Below are positions 20,621 to 32,480 of a stretch of 64,000 bases of DNA, one piece after another. The notes beneath the pieces were generated by a model. That model searched no databases, was not told the DNA's origin, and was given only the letters and a program-made list of their open reading frames with translations. Origin of the DNA: Acanthacorydalis orientalis (Eukaryota; Arthropoda; Insecta; Megaloptera; Corydalidae); assembly GCA_034766995.1 (NCBI GenBank), contig CM068317.1, positions 26,946,001-27,010,000 of the forward strand, written 5' to 3'. A program made the translations under genes and the position numbers. How positions within the stretch are numbered: position 1 is the stretch's first letter; every line of letters begins with the position of its first letter.

Positions 20621-23255
20621 TACCAATAGTCAATATTTTAATATATTTCAGTAATTAATTTGGTGTTTTACATACCTGATGTTTGTTTTATAGAATTATT
20701 ATTTAGATTGTAAATAAACAATTTACATTTTTGAAAGTGAACATTTTGTTAAATGTATAAAAGGTAATCATTTATTCATCACTTTGATAAATTTAAGTTT
20801 ATTGAAAATGCATACATATCATAATACGCTGACACTAAAACTAATTTTCTTTTCATAAATTTTTTCTCTTATCTAAACCCTAAAAACTTTTCCGATCAAA
20901 AACGTTCAATAATAATTATTATTTTGGATTGTTGCACATACACATTTCGTTACAAACATCCTTAATGTTTAGGTACAGAAAAATCTAAGTTTCTTTCTGT
21001 ACCTTAATACTCTATGGATGAATGCATTGAAATGCATAAAGCAGTAATAAAAATGATTAATAATTATTTTTATTGAATATTTTTGATCTGAAATTTTTTG
21101 TGGTTTGTGAAAGGTAAAATTAATTTAAAGATATACATATAGCATCACTATATGATCTATTTTTTATTTGAGCAATGTATTATAATTATCAAAAATAGTT
21201 TTAAGCATTAAAAAAATCTGTGTTCATCATCACAAAGCTAAACTATATTTATTTTTTATAACATGTTTGTTTAATCGAGAATTGTTTATAAGAACACATT
21301 AATTTTTGTTTATTAAAACTGTTCAAATATAGATTAAAAAATAAAATGTTTTTAATCCTAACAAGCAAAACACAATACTACATAAAAAAAGTAACTTCTG
21401 TTTCTATCTAATTTTTTTTTAGTACTATGTGCAAAAAAATGTATTTTCATAAATAAATGTATCCACAGTATCAAAATTGAATTGTGACAAAAAAATGTTA
21501 CCAAATTGATTCAAATGAAAGAAAAGAACAAAAAGTACTTTAAATGTTCAGTATTACTGTGTATTTATTTTATATTTACACAATGATAAAAAGTTTGAAA
21601 ATTAGTAGGGAATAAACTAAATTCAAATGTATAATTTTAAGCAATATGAAAATTAAAATCTCTAGGTAATAGTTCTTATAAATAATAGTATATACAGTAT
21701 AAATCATGTATGAGCCATAGATAGTTATATTGGCACAATAACTTCAAAGCAATCTAATATAATTAATTAAACTTAAATTATAATCAACTATTTAGTTGTT
21801 TCACTTCATTTAATGTAATTCATATTAAATAACAAGAATAATTACAATATACACTGAAAGTATGTTTCAGAACAGAAATTAAATGGAAAATATATGGTAT
21901 GTGAAAGATTTTCTTACTTAAAAACAATTATTTTTTAATTACTACTAATTTGCATAAGAATAGTTTTCTTTTATATCATACTAATTTGCATTCAAAACAT
22001 CAATACACATATTTTGAATTCAGAAATCCAAGTGTTTTTACAAAATCATCACTAACATTTATTTTTGTAGCAAAAATAACCAGTATTTTTAATATATTAA
22101 TTTACAGTCCAAAGTAGGGAGAGTTTCTCTTTTACGTAATTTAACAGAATATGAGTTTTTTTTATTGTTTTCAAATGCAAATTGTAAATAATTAAAACTC
22201 ATTACAATTATAAATTAATTGGTAATCGTTAATTTTATTCATAACTTACAAATTGTATAAAACTTAGTTAAATCAATTATGAACACTAAGTGTTTAAGAT
22301 AATTTCTACTGTACTTAATATCAACTAAATTAGTTTAATTACTTGTTCAAAAAGTATTTCACTGACTCTTACATTTAATATATATTTTGATTAATATTAA
22401 TTCATTATTGACTAATTTCTAGTATTCAGCAATGAATTCAATTTATTTTTATACAAAATGTAATTTAATGTTTTTTTAAACAAGTACATAGAAACTAATG
22501 TTTACATAGATATAGACTATTTATTGTTTAGTAAACGATATTTTTTATAAAATATAAAAAGGCACTAAATATTTACCTACCGTAAAATATAATTACAAAA
22601 GTTCTGTATTATTTTCAATACTGTACTTGTATTTTTTAGTAACTGTGATTAAAACTGACTAATTTAGCACTTTTTAAACTGAACTCTATGAAAAATTTTG
22701 TACTTTTTATTAATGTTATTCAATTGCATATTTTATGCTACACCAAGTATAAAATAAAAAAAGAATTACAAAAAAAAAAAAGTTAAACCAAAATAATTTT
22801 TGTCTAAATTAAAACTGTTTTAAAACAATATAGATTACATTGTAAGAGTAATTTAAAAATAGTTAATTATTAATTATTTATAACTTTATTATTGAAAATA
22901 TGGTAACGATTATAAATTCTTATGTGTTTATTACTTAAACTAGAAACATTATACAAAGAGAATTATTTCTATTAAAGAAAATAAATCAGGATCTATGAGA
23001 AATTACCCTGATTATGGAAACATAAATTTCTTATTTTATTTTTAAAAATAATACATTACAATATCATAATATTTAACACACCGTCGATAAACCCAAGATG
23101 GAAACACGAAACAGGTACTAACGACGGTATTTGTGGTTAAACGCCGATTAACGTAATGATCACGGCAAAAAGTATGTTAATACAACCACAAAAGACTGAT
23201 GACTTATTATAAAAGGTGAGATTTACTTGTAAAGTTCACACATCATATCAGACTG
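20621..23255. other. convergent MIF / HP1 intergenic region
   Basis: Very AT-rich. It should hold the 3'UTRs of MIF (from the left) and of the minus-strand HP1b-like gene (from the right). A slightly less AT-rich stretch near 23,080-23,180 is probably HP1 3'UTR. No coding region seen. Confidence 0.6.
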
Positions 23256-23774
23256 CTAATCTGTTTTACCATCATCTTGTGGGCTGTGCCATGTGAGTCT
23301 TTCTTCATAAAACTTTATGACAATTTGTGGACATTTAACATTTGCTTGTTTTGATGGTACAAGATCAGCTTCATCGGTACCTTTCCACTTCATTAAAAAC
23401 ATAAGATCACCTGAACTATCAGTTGCACCAATAATACGTTCAGGTTCAAGATTTCTATCAAAACCCTGAGGCTTCTTTTCTTCTGGAGTCTTTTTCTTTG
23501 TTGGTTTCTGATCAGGTGTCGGTGTTGATGTTGATTTTCGTTTCTTACCAGCTTCATCTTTCTTTGCCATTTCACGAGCTTTACGTTCTTCTTCAAACTG
23601 TGCAATTAAATCTGGGCAATCAAGATTTTCTTCTGGCTCCCAAGTATTTTCGGTATCATCATAACCTTTCCACTTAAGAAAATATAAAACTTTTCCGTTA
23701 ACAACGCGCCTGTCGACGATTTTCTCGACTGAAAATTCTTCTTCTGCTTCTTCGGTGGCGTCTTTTTTGCTCAT
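23256..23774 (-). CDS. Heterochromatin protein 1 (HP1b-like chromobox protein)
   Basis: 172 codons, uninterrupted. Chromodomain at residues ~14-65 ([30 protein letters not shown]), a basic Lys/Pro/Thr hinge (~70-110) and a C-terminal chromoshadow domain (~112-168; [35 protein letters not shown]). The aromatic cage positions are Phe14, Trp35 and Tyr38; the first is Tyr in fly HP1a and Phe in HP1b, which supports HP1b. Known role: binds H3K9-methyl tails, dimerises through the chromoshadow and recruits PxVxL partners in the nucleus. The start MSKKDA is preferred over an in-frame ATG at 23,906 because the upstream part is an intron: acceptor CAG just before 23,780 and a strong GTGAGT donor at 24,062 on the minus strand. 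The first exon is thus untranslated and lies right of 24,063. Confidence 0.93.
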   Translation of the reverse strand: MSKKDATEEAEEEFSVEKIVDRRVVNGKVLYFLKWKGYDDTENTWEPEENLDCPDLIAQFEEERKAREMAKKDEAGKKRKSTSTPTPDQKPTKKKTPEEKKPQGFDRNLEPERIIGATDSSGDLMFLMKWKGTDEADLVPSKQANVKCPQIVIKFYEERLTWHSPQDDGKTD

Positions 23775-23780
23775 TTCCTC

Positions 23781-24062
23781 CTGCAATGAGAGAAGACGTC
23801 TACCTGGATAATTTTTCTTCAAAGTCGTACGATTTGTACGGCTGTGTTCGTTTTTCAAATCTACCAAAAAAGTATTCGTTACACTAAATCGCTTTTCATA
23901 CATCAACTAAATAGCTTAAGTATTTATTAAAGATATTAACAATTGTTAAAAAGCAATCTACAATCATTTTTTAAAAGGCGCCAAATATATTTTTATGTTA
24001 TTACAAGCTCGCAAAATGCAACAAAATGTAATTGTGTATTTGAATTATAAATTTGGACTCAC
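23781..24062 (-). other. 5'UTR intron of the HP1b-like gene
   Basis: Minus-strand donor ACTTAAG|GTGAGT (GT at 24,062-24,061) and acceptor CTCTCATTGCAG ending at 23,781, six bases before the ATG. Removing it leaves the start codon as the first ATG of exon 2. Inferred from consensus splice sites only. Confidence 0.65.
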
Positions 24063-24063
24063 C

Positions 24064-24930
24064 TTAAGTAATTTTCTTACTTATTGAAACAGGTTAATTA
24101 GATATATTAAAGTAAATTGTCAATTGTACCGAAGCACCAACAAACGCTTTTTATGTTTTATTGTATATGAAATATACACATCTACCAACAAAAACACATA
24201 CATAATGAACTGTGTACGATGCAAACATGGTAAAAAAAACAACACTAAAAAAATCTAAATTATATATATTATCGTTTTTAAGGACCCACTGCTGAATATT
24301 TTTTTATTTGAACATCAATTTTACTTTTACTTTATTTAATAAAGAACTGATTCAAAATAAATAAGTCTAAAAAAACAAACTATGTATTAAATGAAAAAAT
24401 GGGAATGACAATAGGTGTTTAGACTCTATCTATATATTTTTAGCATTCTATTCCTATTTGCACATTGGCTTGTGCGTTTTTGCTTCTATTTTTTTATGAT
24501 TTTCAAGACTTGAAAACAATACGCAATAAATCAATTGCGGTTCGCTAGTTGGTTTCACCCAGGCCGGTAACAGGAAAATTTAAGCTAGCTATTTAGTTTT
24601 ATAGGACTCAAATAGATGGCGTTAGTTGTTGTTTATAAATCATTTTGTATATCGTTTTTTAATTGGCAGAGAATATGAATATTTAAATGCTTTTTTATTG
24701 GCCAAAGAAAAATTTGCTATCTTAGGAAAACGATGTTTAAAAATTTCATTGTTAATAATAAATAAAGTGGTTTAGTAGATATAGTTTTGAAAAATTATTA
24801 TTTTCAAACTTATTATTTTTATGTGAGATACAATGAGTATTTAATAAATGTTTAAATTGTCATTGATAAATTAACAAATATAAATATATTTTTTATAACT
24901 TCATGTCAGGGATGTGGCAGATTCAGGCAG
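24064..24930. other. HP1 promoter side and inverted dispersed element
   Basis: The HP1b-like promoter and first exon should lie just right of 24,063 (minus strand). From about 24,540 the segment holds copy 2 of the dispersed element. No other gene. Confidence 0.55.
24540..24830 (+). repeat. Dispersed element, copy 2
   Basis: Matches the reverse complement of 16,800-17,450 in several collinear blocks (ATTGGCAGAGAA; GGCCAAAGAAAAA; TTTAAAAATTTCATTGTTAA; TAAATAAAGTGGTTTAGTAG). It lacks the ~400 bp internal part of copy 1 and lies directly upstream of the P-element-type transposase remnant. Confidence 0.6.
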
Positions 24931-25305
24931 ATGGCTGACAGAAGAGAAGTTATGTTTGTCTTTCTGGAAAAGAAGCTCAAGAGATTATTGTTTATTACAG
25001 AAATTAATTGCTTTACTATCGATCAATTCTTTAAGGACTCTTTTGAAACCAAGTGTGAACGACTACATCATGTCGTAACAAGCACGGTCAGTAATTTGGA
25101 GGATAACAACTTCTATTCATTAATGTTTGACAAAACATCAATTCGTGAGGGGTTGTCATATGACCAACATACTGATAGAATCACTGGACATCTTGACACG
25201 GACACGAATTCATAGAGAAGGAATATCGTTCATGTTGTAAGGGTGAGGCGTAACTGGAAGGAGCCAATTACTTATGACTTTTGTCAAAATATGCCTTCAG
25301 TTTGA
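24931..25305 (+). pseudogene. P-element / THAP9-type transposase fragment
   Basis: A 95-codon frame (24,931-25,215) contains NFYSLMFDKTSIREGLSYDQ and HTDRITGHLD. This matches the family pattern FDEM-x-IKE-x-L-x-YD-x-x-TDK-x-x-G of the RNase H-like domain in P-element and THAP9 transposases; the first Asp is the catalytic Asp. Downstream, in another frame, VRRNWKEPITYDFCQNMP (about 25,242-25,300) fits the next family block (VRG-x-x-x-x-WKQP-x-x-Y). The N-terminal THAP and zipper parts and the C-terminal half are absent, and at least one frameshift and stop intervene, so this is a dead fragment. Known activity of intact relatives: cut-and-paste DNA transposition. Confidence 0.7.
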
Positions 25306-26504
25306 AGAAAATGTAGCCTTTAATAATTTATTAGATATTTCTCTAGTTACTAACATCAGAGAGTAATTTATACTAGCATTCAATATTCTTGGTGATTAAT
25401 TTGTCGCTAAAATTTGATTATAAAATGAAAATGTACAAATTTTAATTTATAATTTATGGATTTATTTTTTTATTTATATGTGCCATTATATTCGCGATCT
25501 GGAAAAAACACTTCTCACGTCATTGTTATATTGAAGGATAAGTATTTTTATATATAATATCTACTTTCTTATTAATGACATTATTTTTATATCTTTATCT
25601 CCTTGGAAGAAATGTATAAACTGTGGTACAAACCTAGATAAATCTGATTTGTGATTTTTTTTATATATAAAATATTAAAGTAATGTAATAGTAAGTTAAA
25701 GTAAATAATTACCTCTTTATTTTTATTCTCTTTACATATAAAATTAATGATTTATTTACAAGCAATGTACTCGTTTTGGATATATATTTAGCAATAATCA
25801 ATTTATAAATTATTTATTTTTCTATAAAATAATCGAATTAACTAATTTGGGTAAAACTGGTTGGACGTAAAACATTTTTCAAACACGAAAGAATCTTGTT
25901 TAAAGTCTATTGTTGAAATTAGATACCTCTGCGCTCTAATGTTCTTATCTAAATTATGCCCAACAGAGCGTATATCAATCATAGATAGACTCAGAATTAT
26001 CAATGCCTAAGAATACCACAGAGGAATCTTCATTTATGCCACAGAGTATAACTTCATCTATTAAGTATATACATTTTCTGTTCTGTGGTTATAAATATAT
26101 ATATATATGTTTCATTTTCACTCGTTAATGCTTCAATAAGTCTCGCTCGTTTTAATGAAATTTGAAATCTAGTATATATTGTGTTCAGACAAATCAATCT
26201 TTAATAGAGATTAAAATATTTGTCTACGTTTTTCTTAATATTGTCACAAATGTCAACATGAATAAAAGTTTTTATTAATGTTTTTGTTCAGTTACAGTTT
26301 GAAATAACATTTAGTAATATTAATTTAAAAATAGTGGATGTAATTGTAATAAATGAAACTCATCTCTGACCCATAAAAATTGTTTATAATACGTTATATT
26401 TACGCTGTGTACGCTATGTGTATAATATTTTTTGTAACAAAAATAAATATAAGCTCTTAAGATTTATTTCGTAATAGTGCGTGTTGATAACATATCGTAT
26501 TAAA
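25306..26504. other. intergenic upstream of IK
   Basis: AT-rich; a short (TA)n at about 26,095-26,108. The last few hundred bases should be the IK promoter and 5'UTR. Nothing else recognised. Confidence 0.55.
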
Positions 26505-27555
26505 ATGCCTCAAGAAGAAAGTCATGAAGGTCCTGGAGAGACACCAGTCTCACAACGACTAACAAATGATGATTTTCGGAGATTATTAATGACACCAAGA
26601 TCAGCACCATCATCAGCACCGGCACCAGGTTCTATACGAGAAGCAACTAGCAGAACCTCTTCTGCAATACCTCCAAAGTAAATACATTTAATAGTTTATT
26701 TATTAACGTGAATATTAAATAAAAGTTTGTTTTTAGAACAGAGGATCGTGCTGAGCTTCGTAGAAAAAAGAAAAGTTACTATGCAAAACTTAAGAAACAA
26801 GAAGATGATAAAATGGCTGAACTTGCAGAAAAATATCGAGATCGTGCTCGAGAGAGACGCGATGGTGCTAATCCTGATTATCGAACAGAAGACCCTCCTA
26901 ATGCGTCAAGTGCTTATAGAGCTGTGGCACCGGATTTGAAATCTGGTATTGATGCAGCTGAACGTCGTAGGCAAATGATTCAGGAATCAAAGTTTCTTGG
27001 TGGTGATATGGAACATACTCATCTTGTTAAAGGCCTTGATTATGCTTTATTGCAAAAGGTTTTTATTTTTTTTTTTAAATGTACATGAAATTATTAGAGT
27101 TATTATATTATATATGTTCATTTATAATAAAATTTAAAATCTTACCAGATATTTATAAAAAAATGCAATTTTGTATTAAAATGCTTTCATATCAATTATT
27201 TAAACTTAAAATTGATCTTATATATATATGTATGTATGTATGTCAAACTCATAATGAGCATAGATGTGTTAAATTCACACTTATAGTATGCAAATGTCCG
27301 TATGGAATTTATTTCATAAATAGGTTTATACAAACATTACTTTCCTAAAAATTTCATTTTTAATTTGTGATTAATTCATTTTTTATAGTAGGTTGAAGAT
27401 AACTACTCATTTCTAAATGCAAAATTGTTTATATCTCTGTCCCTGTTATTAGTTTTAATTAAGTCCTTGTATTAATTACAACCTATTAAATTCTGTAAGT
27501 ATTGTTTATAATTATGTATACAAGTTTTATTTAAATTTAACATTTATTTGTCATG

Positions 27556-27598
<43 letters not shown>

Positions 27599-28584
27599 AA
27601 CATAATTTATAGTAATATTATTGGGATTTGTTTAGTAAATAATGCTTAGATTATAAAAGATTATATTATTATATAATCTTTTGTAACATGGAAATATAAT
27701 GTCTTATAGTACTTGCTATAACTAAGATCGGGTGTATATAGGAATACACGTATACAATTAACAAAAATATTATGACAAATGTTCAATATGGTCAAGATGT
27801 GTAAGATATTTACTAATTTATATTTATGTAGAAACTTTTTTAAAAAAAACGTTATTTTAATCAATTTATAATAACTATTAATATCTAATTTTAGAATATA
27901 TTTTGTTATAAAAAAGAATATGAAAGAAATGTGCAGTATAAGAATTTTGAATTTTTAGGTACGTTCAGAAATAACAGCAAAAGAACGTGAGAGAGAACGA
28001 CAACTTGAAGCATTAGCAGCAAGAATTGATGATGAAAATGTTACGGCAACAGCTCCTCCAGTTAATGATGCTGATACAGTAACTACAGAAGGTGTTGATG
28101 AACCTGATGAAGCATCTAGATTCCGAACTAAACTTGCTCGTGACATTTACCGCACTGTACGTGCATTACGTTCACGTCGTGTTGAACGTAATGAATTATT
28201 TGCTGCTGGTCGCATGGCATATGCAATCGATCTTGATGATGATGCTGAATCAGATGTCCCTACTACATTAATTCGTTCAAAAGCAGATGTACCTGCTCTT
28301 GATTCTACACCGGTATGCATTAGTTTCAGTTTTATTAGAAATTAAATTTATTTTAGTGAATAATATTGTTTAAATGTGTATGTATATATGTTTGTCTTTC
28401 TCTTTATTCTGTATAAAATCTTCATAGACTTACTGAGGCCAGACTTTGTTGTTGTTCTTTATGATTCTGTGGGTAATATAGTATAATCTGCAATCTCATA
28501 AATTATAGAAACAATCATGGTATGACATCAAATATACAAGTACACTATGATGAAGTGTGTGTGTGTATATATATATATATACAC

Positions 28585-28630
<46 letters not shown>

Positions 28631-29538
28631 ATGCAATCATTATATAAATTGATATTACACTGTATACACTCACATAACTATTATTCTTTTATTAATGTAT
28701 CTCAATGTAATAATTATTTTTTATCAAATTTTGTAGACTTTAACAACAAATGACATTGTAATAGAAAAGCTTGCACAAATTTTGACATATTTGAGGCAAG
28801 GTGATCGACATAGAGGTAAACGTGGACGTCGAGGGGAACGTACAATAGTATCAAATACAGATGAGACTAACCGGGGAAATTTAAATGATCAACGACGTAC
28901 AGATGAAAGTATTTATGGGGATGTAGGGGAATATGTACCCACAAGACGCCGTGAAACAGATCGCATACCACGTGAGGAACGTCATTCTTATTTTGATCCA
29001 CCTTCATCCTCTCGTGGTAATGCACCTTCAACTACTGATCCGTCAACTGTAGTAGCTTCAGCATCCCGTTCTCAAAGACTTCTTACAAGATTAGCTCAAG
29101 AGCCAGAAGGTTATGCGGAATGTTATCCAGGGCTCGAGGAAATGCATGATGCAATTGATGACTCTGATGATGAAGTTGATTACACTAAAATGGATCTTGG
29201 AAACAAAAAAGGACCTGTTGGTAAATATCAGTTCTTAATAGATATTTAAGATCAAATTAATGTAACATATTAATGCTTGTAATTCTTTAGGACGGTGGGA
29301 TTTTGATACACAAGAAGAATATTCAGATTATATGAACAATAAAGAAGCATTACCAAAAGCAGCTTTTCAATATGGTGTTAAGATGGCAGATGGGCGTAGA
29401 ACACGTAAACGAAAAGATAAAAATGAAAAAGCTGTACTTGACCGAGAATGGCAACAAATTCAAAACATTATAAGAAAAAGAGGAGGTCAGAAATCTGATG
29501 ATGGCCCCTCAGAATTTAAAGCACCTCGCCGTGTGTAA
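26505..29538 (+). CDS. IK: Protein RED / IK spliceosome factor, 5 exons
   Basis: Exons 26505-26677, 26737-27058, 27959-28312, 28737-29220, 29291-29538; 1,581 nt, 526 aa plus stop, near the length of vertebrate IK (~557). N-terminal RED_N blocks are obvious: RLTNDDFRRLLMTPR, RRKKKSYYAKLKKQEDD, IQESKFLGGDMEHTHLVKGL (identical to family core), then IPTTLIRSKAD-type DVPTTLIRSKADVPALD and TLTTNDIVIEKLAQILTYLR. RED_C blocks end the protein: YAECYPGLEEM, EVDYTKMDLGNKKGPVGRWD, EEYSDYMNNKEALPKAAFQY. Known role: component of the spliceosomal B complex with SMU1, in the nucleus. The long Arg-Glu/Arg-Asp dipeptide run that names vertebrate RED is missing. The start was chosen at MPQEESHEG, 5' of the conserved block; an in-frame upstream ATG is unlikely. 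A poly(A) signal lies at 29574-29579. Confidence 0.94.
27557..27596. repeat. (TA)n microsatellite in IK intron 2
   Basis: About 40 bp of pure TA dinucleotides. Confidence 0.9.
28555..28624. repeat. (GT)n(TA)n microsatellite in IK intron 3
   Basis: GT run followed by TA dinucleotides, interrupted once by CACATATGTGTG. Confidence 0.9.
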
Positions 29539-29619
29539 ATATACATGTGTATATTTAAATTTTAAAAATATTTAATAAATGATTGTAATCAAATGTATGT
29601 ATATGAATGGTTCTATATA

Positions 29620-29672
<53 letters not shown>

Positions 29673-29677
29673 CATAC

Positions 29678-29750
<73 letters not shown>

Positions 29751-30120
29751 CACACACACACACATTACATATACTTGAAACATTAATACTCAAAAACCAT
29801 TAGAAAATAATTTCATTATGTGACCATTACATGCTTTATGATATGGAAAATTGGAATGGAATATGAAATATTGAGTGTCTGAATAGTTACTTTTCTGGAT
29901 AATTAACTGTATGCGATGGTATAATTGATATGTTTTTGAATGACGTAATGCGAAAGTTTTTATTTTCATGTGTTTTACAGTAGCCTTGTAACATCTGCAT
30001 ATATATTATCTCATAGTGTAGAAAAATACATCGTAAAAAATAGACGTAATTATGTCATTTCCAAAAGACAAGTTCAGAAGGTGGACCCAGTTATTTATTT
30101 TCATAGTTAACTTTGTTTGA
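29539..30120. other. IK 3' flank with compound microsatellite
   Basis: Compound (TA)n/(CATA)n/(GA)n/(CA)n tract at 29,622-29,765, then AT-rich unique sequence. No gene seen. Confidence 0.7.
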
Positions 30121-30129
30121 TATTAAATG

Positions 30130-30960
30130 TTATTTCCTTTCGATCGGCTTATAGAAGATTTTTCCACCTATTTTCACATGATCGATCAAAAACCACACCC
30201 ACACTGTATTCTGTACATTCTCCAAACTGGTTTGATAATAAGTCATTTTTATAAATTCAGTACCGATGTAGCAATGATCATTTTTGAGTTTAATTAAAAA
30301 GTATCAAAAAGTAAATTTTATACTCCTTTGCTTACTGTATGAAGGATTTTTCATCTCTAATTGCACCAAATCAGGAAAAAATAAAGGTACATCTTTGAAA
30401 TGTTCTGATAAGTCATTTTCAAAAGTTTAGTATGGATGTGCAAATGAGTATTCTTATATAAAATTATATGTTAAACAGTATTTTATGCTTTTTTACCTAG
30501 TATTCAACAGATTTTTCCTTTTCTGATAGTTTTTAACCAAATTTAAAGATATTCTGAAATTTCAATGCTCGATTATTGCAATGTTATTTTCAAAAATTTA
30601 GTAAGAGTGTAGAAGAGATAATTCTTATATCAAATTATATATATTAAAGGGTATATTTAGTACTCTTTCATCTGGTGTAAGGAGGAATTTCCTGTTTCTG
30701 ATAGCATCCATGCAATTGGAAAAATTGAAGATACATTTCTGCATTTTTTTTAATGTCATTTTGAAAAATTCTGCATGAGCATACCAATGATTAGTCTCAA
30801 ATTAAATTATATGTATCTGATAGTAAATTTTATACTCTTTTGTATAATGTGCGGCAAATTTTACTATCTGTGATAGTTTTTAAGAAATTGTGAAAAGACT
30901 AAAAAATCAAAATATGTATTTTGTCAGTTGTGAAGATATGATGTGCATTTGCATGAATTT
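30130..30960. repeat. Degenerate ~170 bp tandem repeat, about five units
   Basis: Recurring landmarks at about 30,150, 30,317, 30,482, 30,656 and 30,829: TTTATACTC(C/T)TTTG, a purine-rich AAGGA/AGATTTTTCC, TTTCTGATAGTTTTTAA, then GAAAT-TTC, and ATTTTCAAAA-TTTAGTA. Units are collinear but strongly diverged. An old satellite or decayed array; no coding capacity. Confidence 0.6.
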
Positions 30961-31840
30961 TCCTGTCATATAATTGACTATGCATTTATACACTGAACTT
31001 GTAATTTGTTCTACCAGTGGATAGATAAAATAATAAGACTTATACTCTTTGCTGAATTTGATGAATAAACAGAAAGTTGATTGTCTAAATGCATGTTATG
31101 TACAAATACTACAGTCATCATCAGGTATACTAATAAAGTATCTACATTTTATCTATGATCCACACATACTATCCAAAAATATCTAAACAAAGTACACATC
31201 ATGTGAGTCAAATACCATTTAACTATAATATATATTATACATAGTACAAAATATACGCTGAGAAAAAAACCAGTAAAATGGTTGGATATAAGCACTTTAG
31301 TATTTGTACTAAGAAAAAATATAATAATACGAATATTTCTGTTTCTGATGTGTAATAGTAGTTTGTAAACTATGCATTTAAGTCATAAGTATCAAAATTA
31401 ATCTGAAGCTTATGACACAGTGATAGAATATTACACTTGAAAACTACTGTTTTGAGTTGAAAATTTCAGATAAAAAGTTATTAGATGAATATGCACTGGT
31501 TGTATATGTTAAAATGATTTTATTCTTTTGTACGAGAAAAAATTGTAGTTTAAATTTGCATCCAGTGGAGATCAAGATTTATATATATATATATATATAT
31601 ATATACGACGATTACTTTTACTTGCACGATTTAAAAATCAATGGATGTTAAAAGATATAGGACTACTATTATACATCATCAGTGAAAAATTATGCATATA
31701 AATATTTACTTATTATATTTTTGTTAGTATTAATAACAGTAAAGTGGCTCGACCAATTTACTGTTTTTTCTCTTAGGGTTGTAAGCACAGATAATGATTA
31801 TAAATGTATTTTGTACTATGAGGAATGATTAAAAAGTACA
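30961..31840. other. intergenic
   Basis: AT-rich without recognisable genes; a (TA)n at about 31,577-31,606. Confidence 0.5.
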
Positions 31841-32480
31841 GTGAATGTCGCCACAGAGCGCCATCTAGTGGAAAGAGTCAGAACTTCCATACTGTAATTG
31901 AATCATTGTCATTCTTACAATATATAACAAGTTTCAGTTTGTTCAGTTCAGTCAGTTAATATTGAAGTACAATGTTGTGAAGACAGGTTTTTTAATCTTG
32001 TCATAAAAATGGATCACGAATAATGCATCAACATCAAATTCATTCAAACTTCAAAAAGTGCCAAAAACCCACGAAATTGTTAGTGTTAAGAAGTTGCTGC
32101 AGTGACTGTTGGGGCAATTTACAAATAGTTCGAGTGATTTCGTAATAGTTGAGTCGACTGAGGATGAGGAAAAATTGAACCCTTCAATATCAAAAACCGA
32201 CGAAAACGTTGATAAAGTGAAATAGTTCGATTAAATAAGATTTAATTGGTGATTAACTATTTAGGAAATTTTTGAGGATGTGAACATCTCTTACAGTTCA
32301 GTTCAAAGCATTTTCTAATGACAAATTTGAACATGAGGCAAGTGAGCGCAAAATTCGTTCTACATGTTTTGACCCCTGCAAAGAATCACGCTACATGGTC
32401 GAAACAGACGATTTCCAAGAGGAAAGTGCCCACCGAACACGATAATAGGTCACCTCATATACATAACTGATATCGACTTG
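31841..32480 (+). pseudogene. Degenerate mariner-type transposase (N-terminal part)
   Basis: Scattered frames give blocks in the right order for a mariner transposase with the HTH_48/SETMAR-like N-terminus: MDHE then CINIKFI (about 32,009-32,045), SKTDENVDKV (about 32,192), IFEDVNISYSSVQSIF (about 32,270-32,318), then NMRQVSAKFVLHVLTPAK (about 32,330-32,385; consensus NMR-x-VSAKFVP-x-LTP). Several stops and frameshifts separate them, and the catalytic half is missing or unreadable. A dead copy. Confidence 0.65.

Noticed and set aside
23775..23906. 44-residue N-terminal extension of HP1 from an upstream ATG
   Set aside because: A splice acceptor lies six bases before the conserved start and a strong donor lies upstream, so this is intron.
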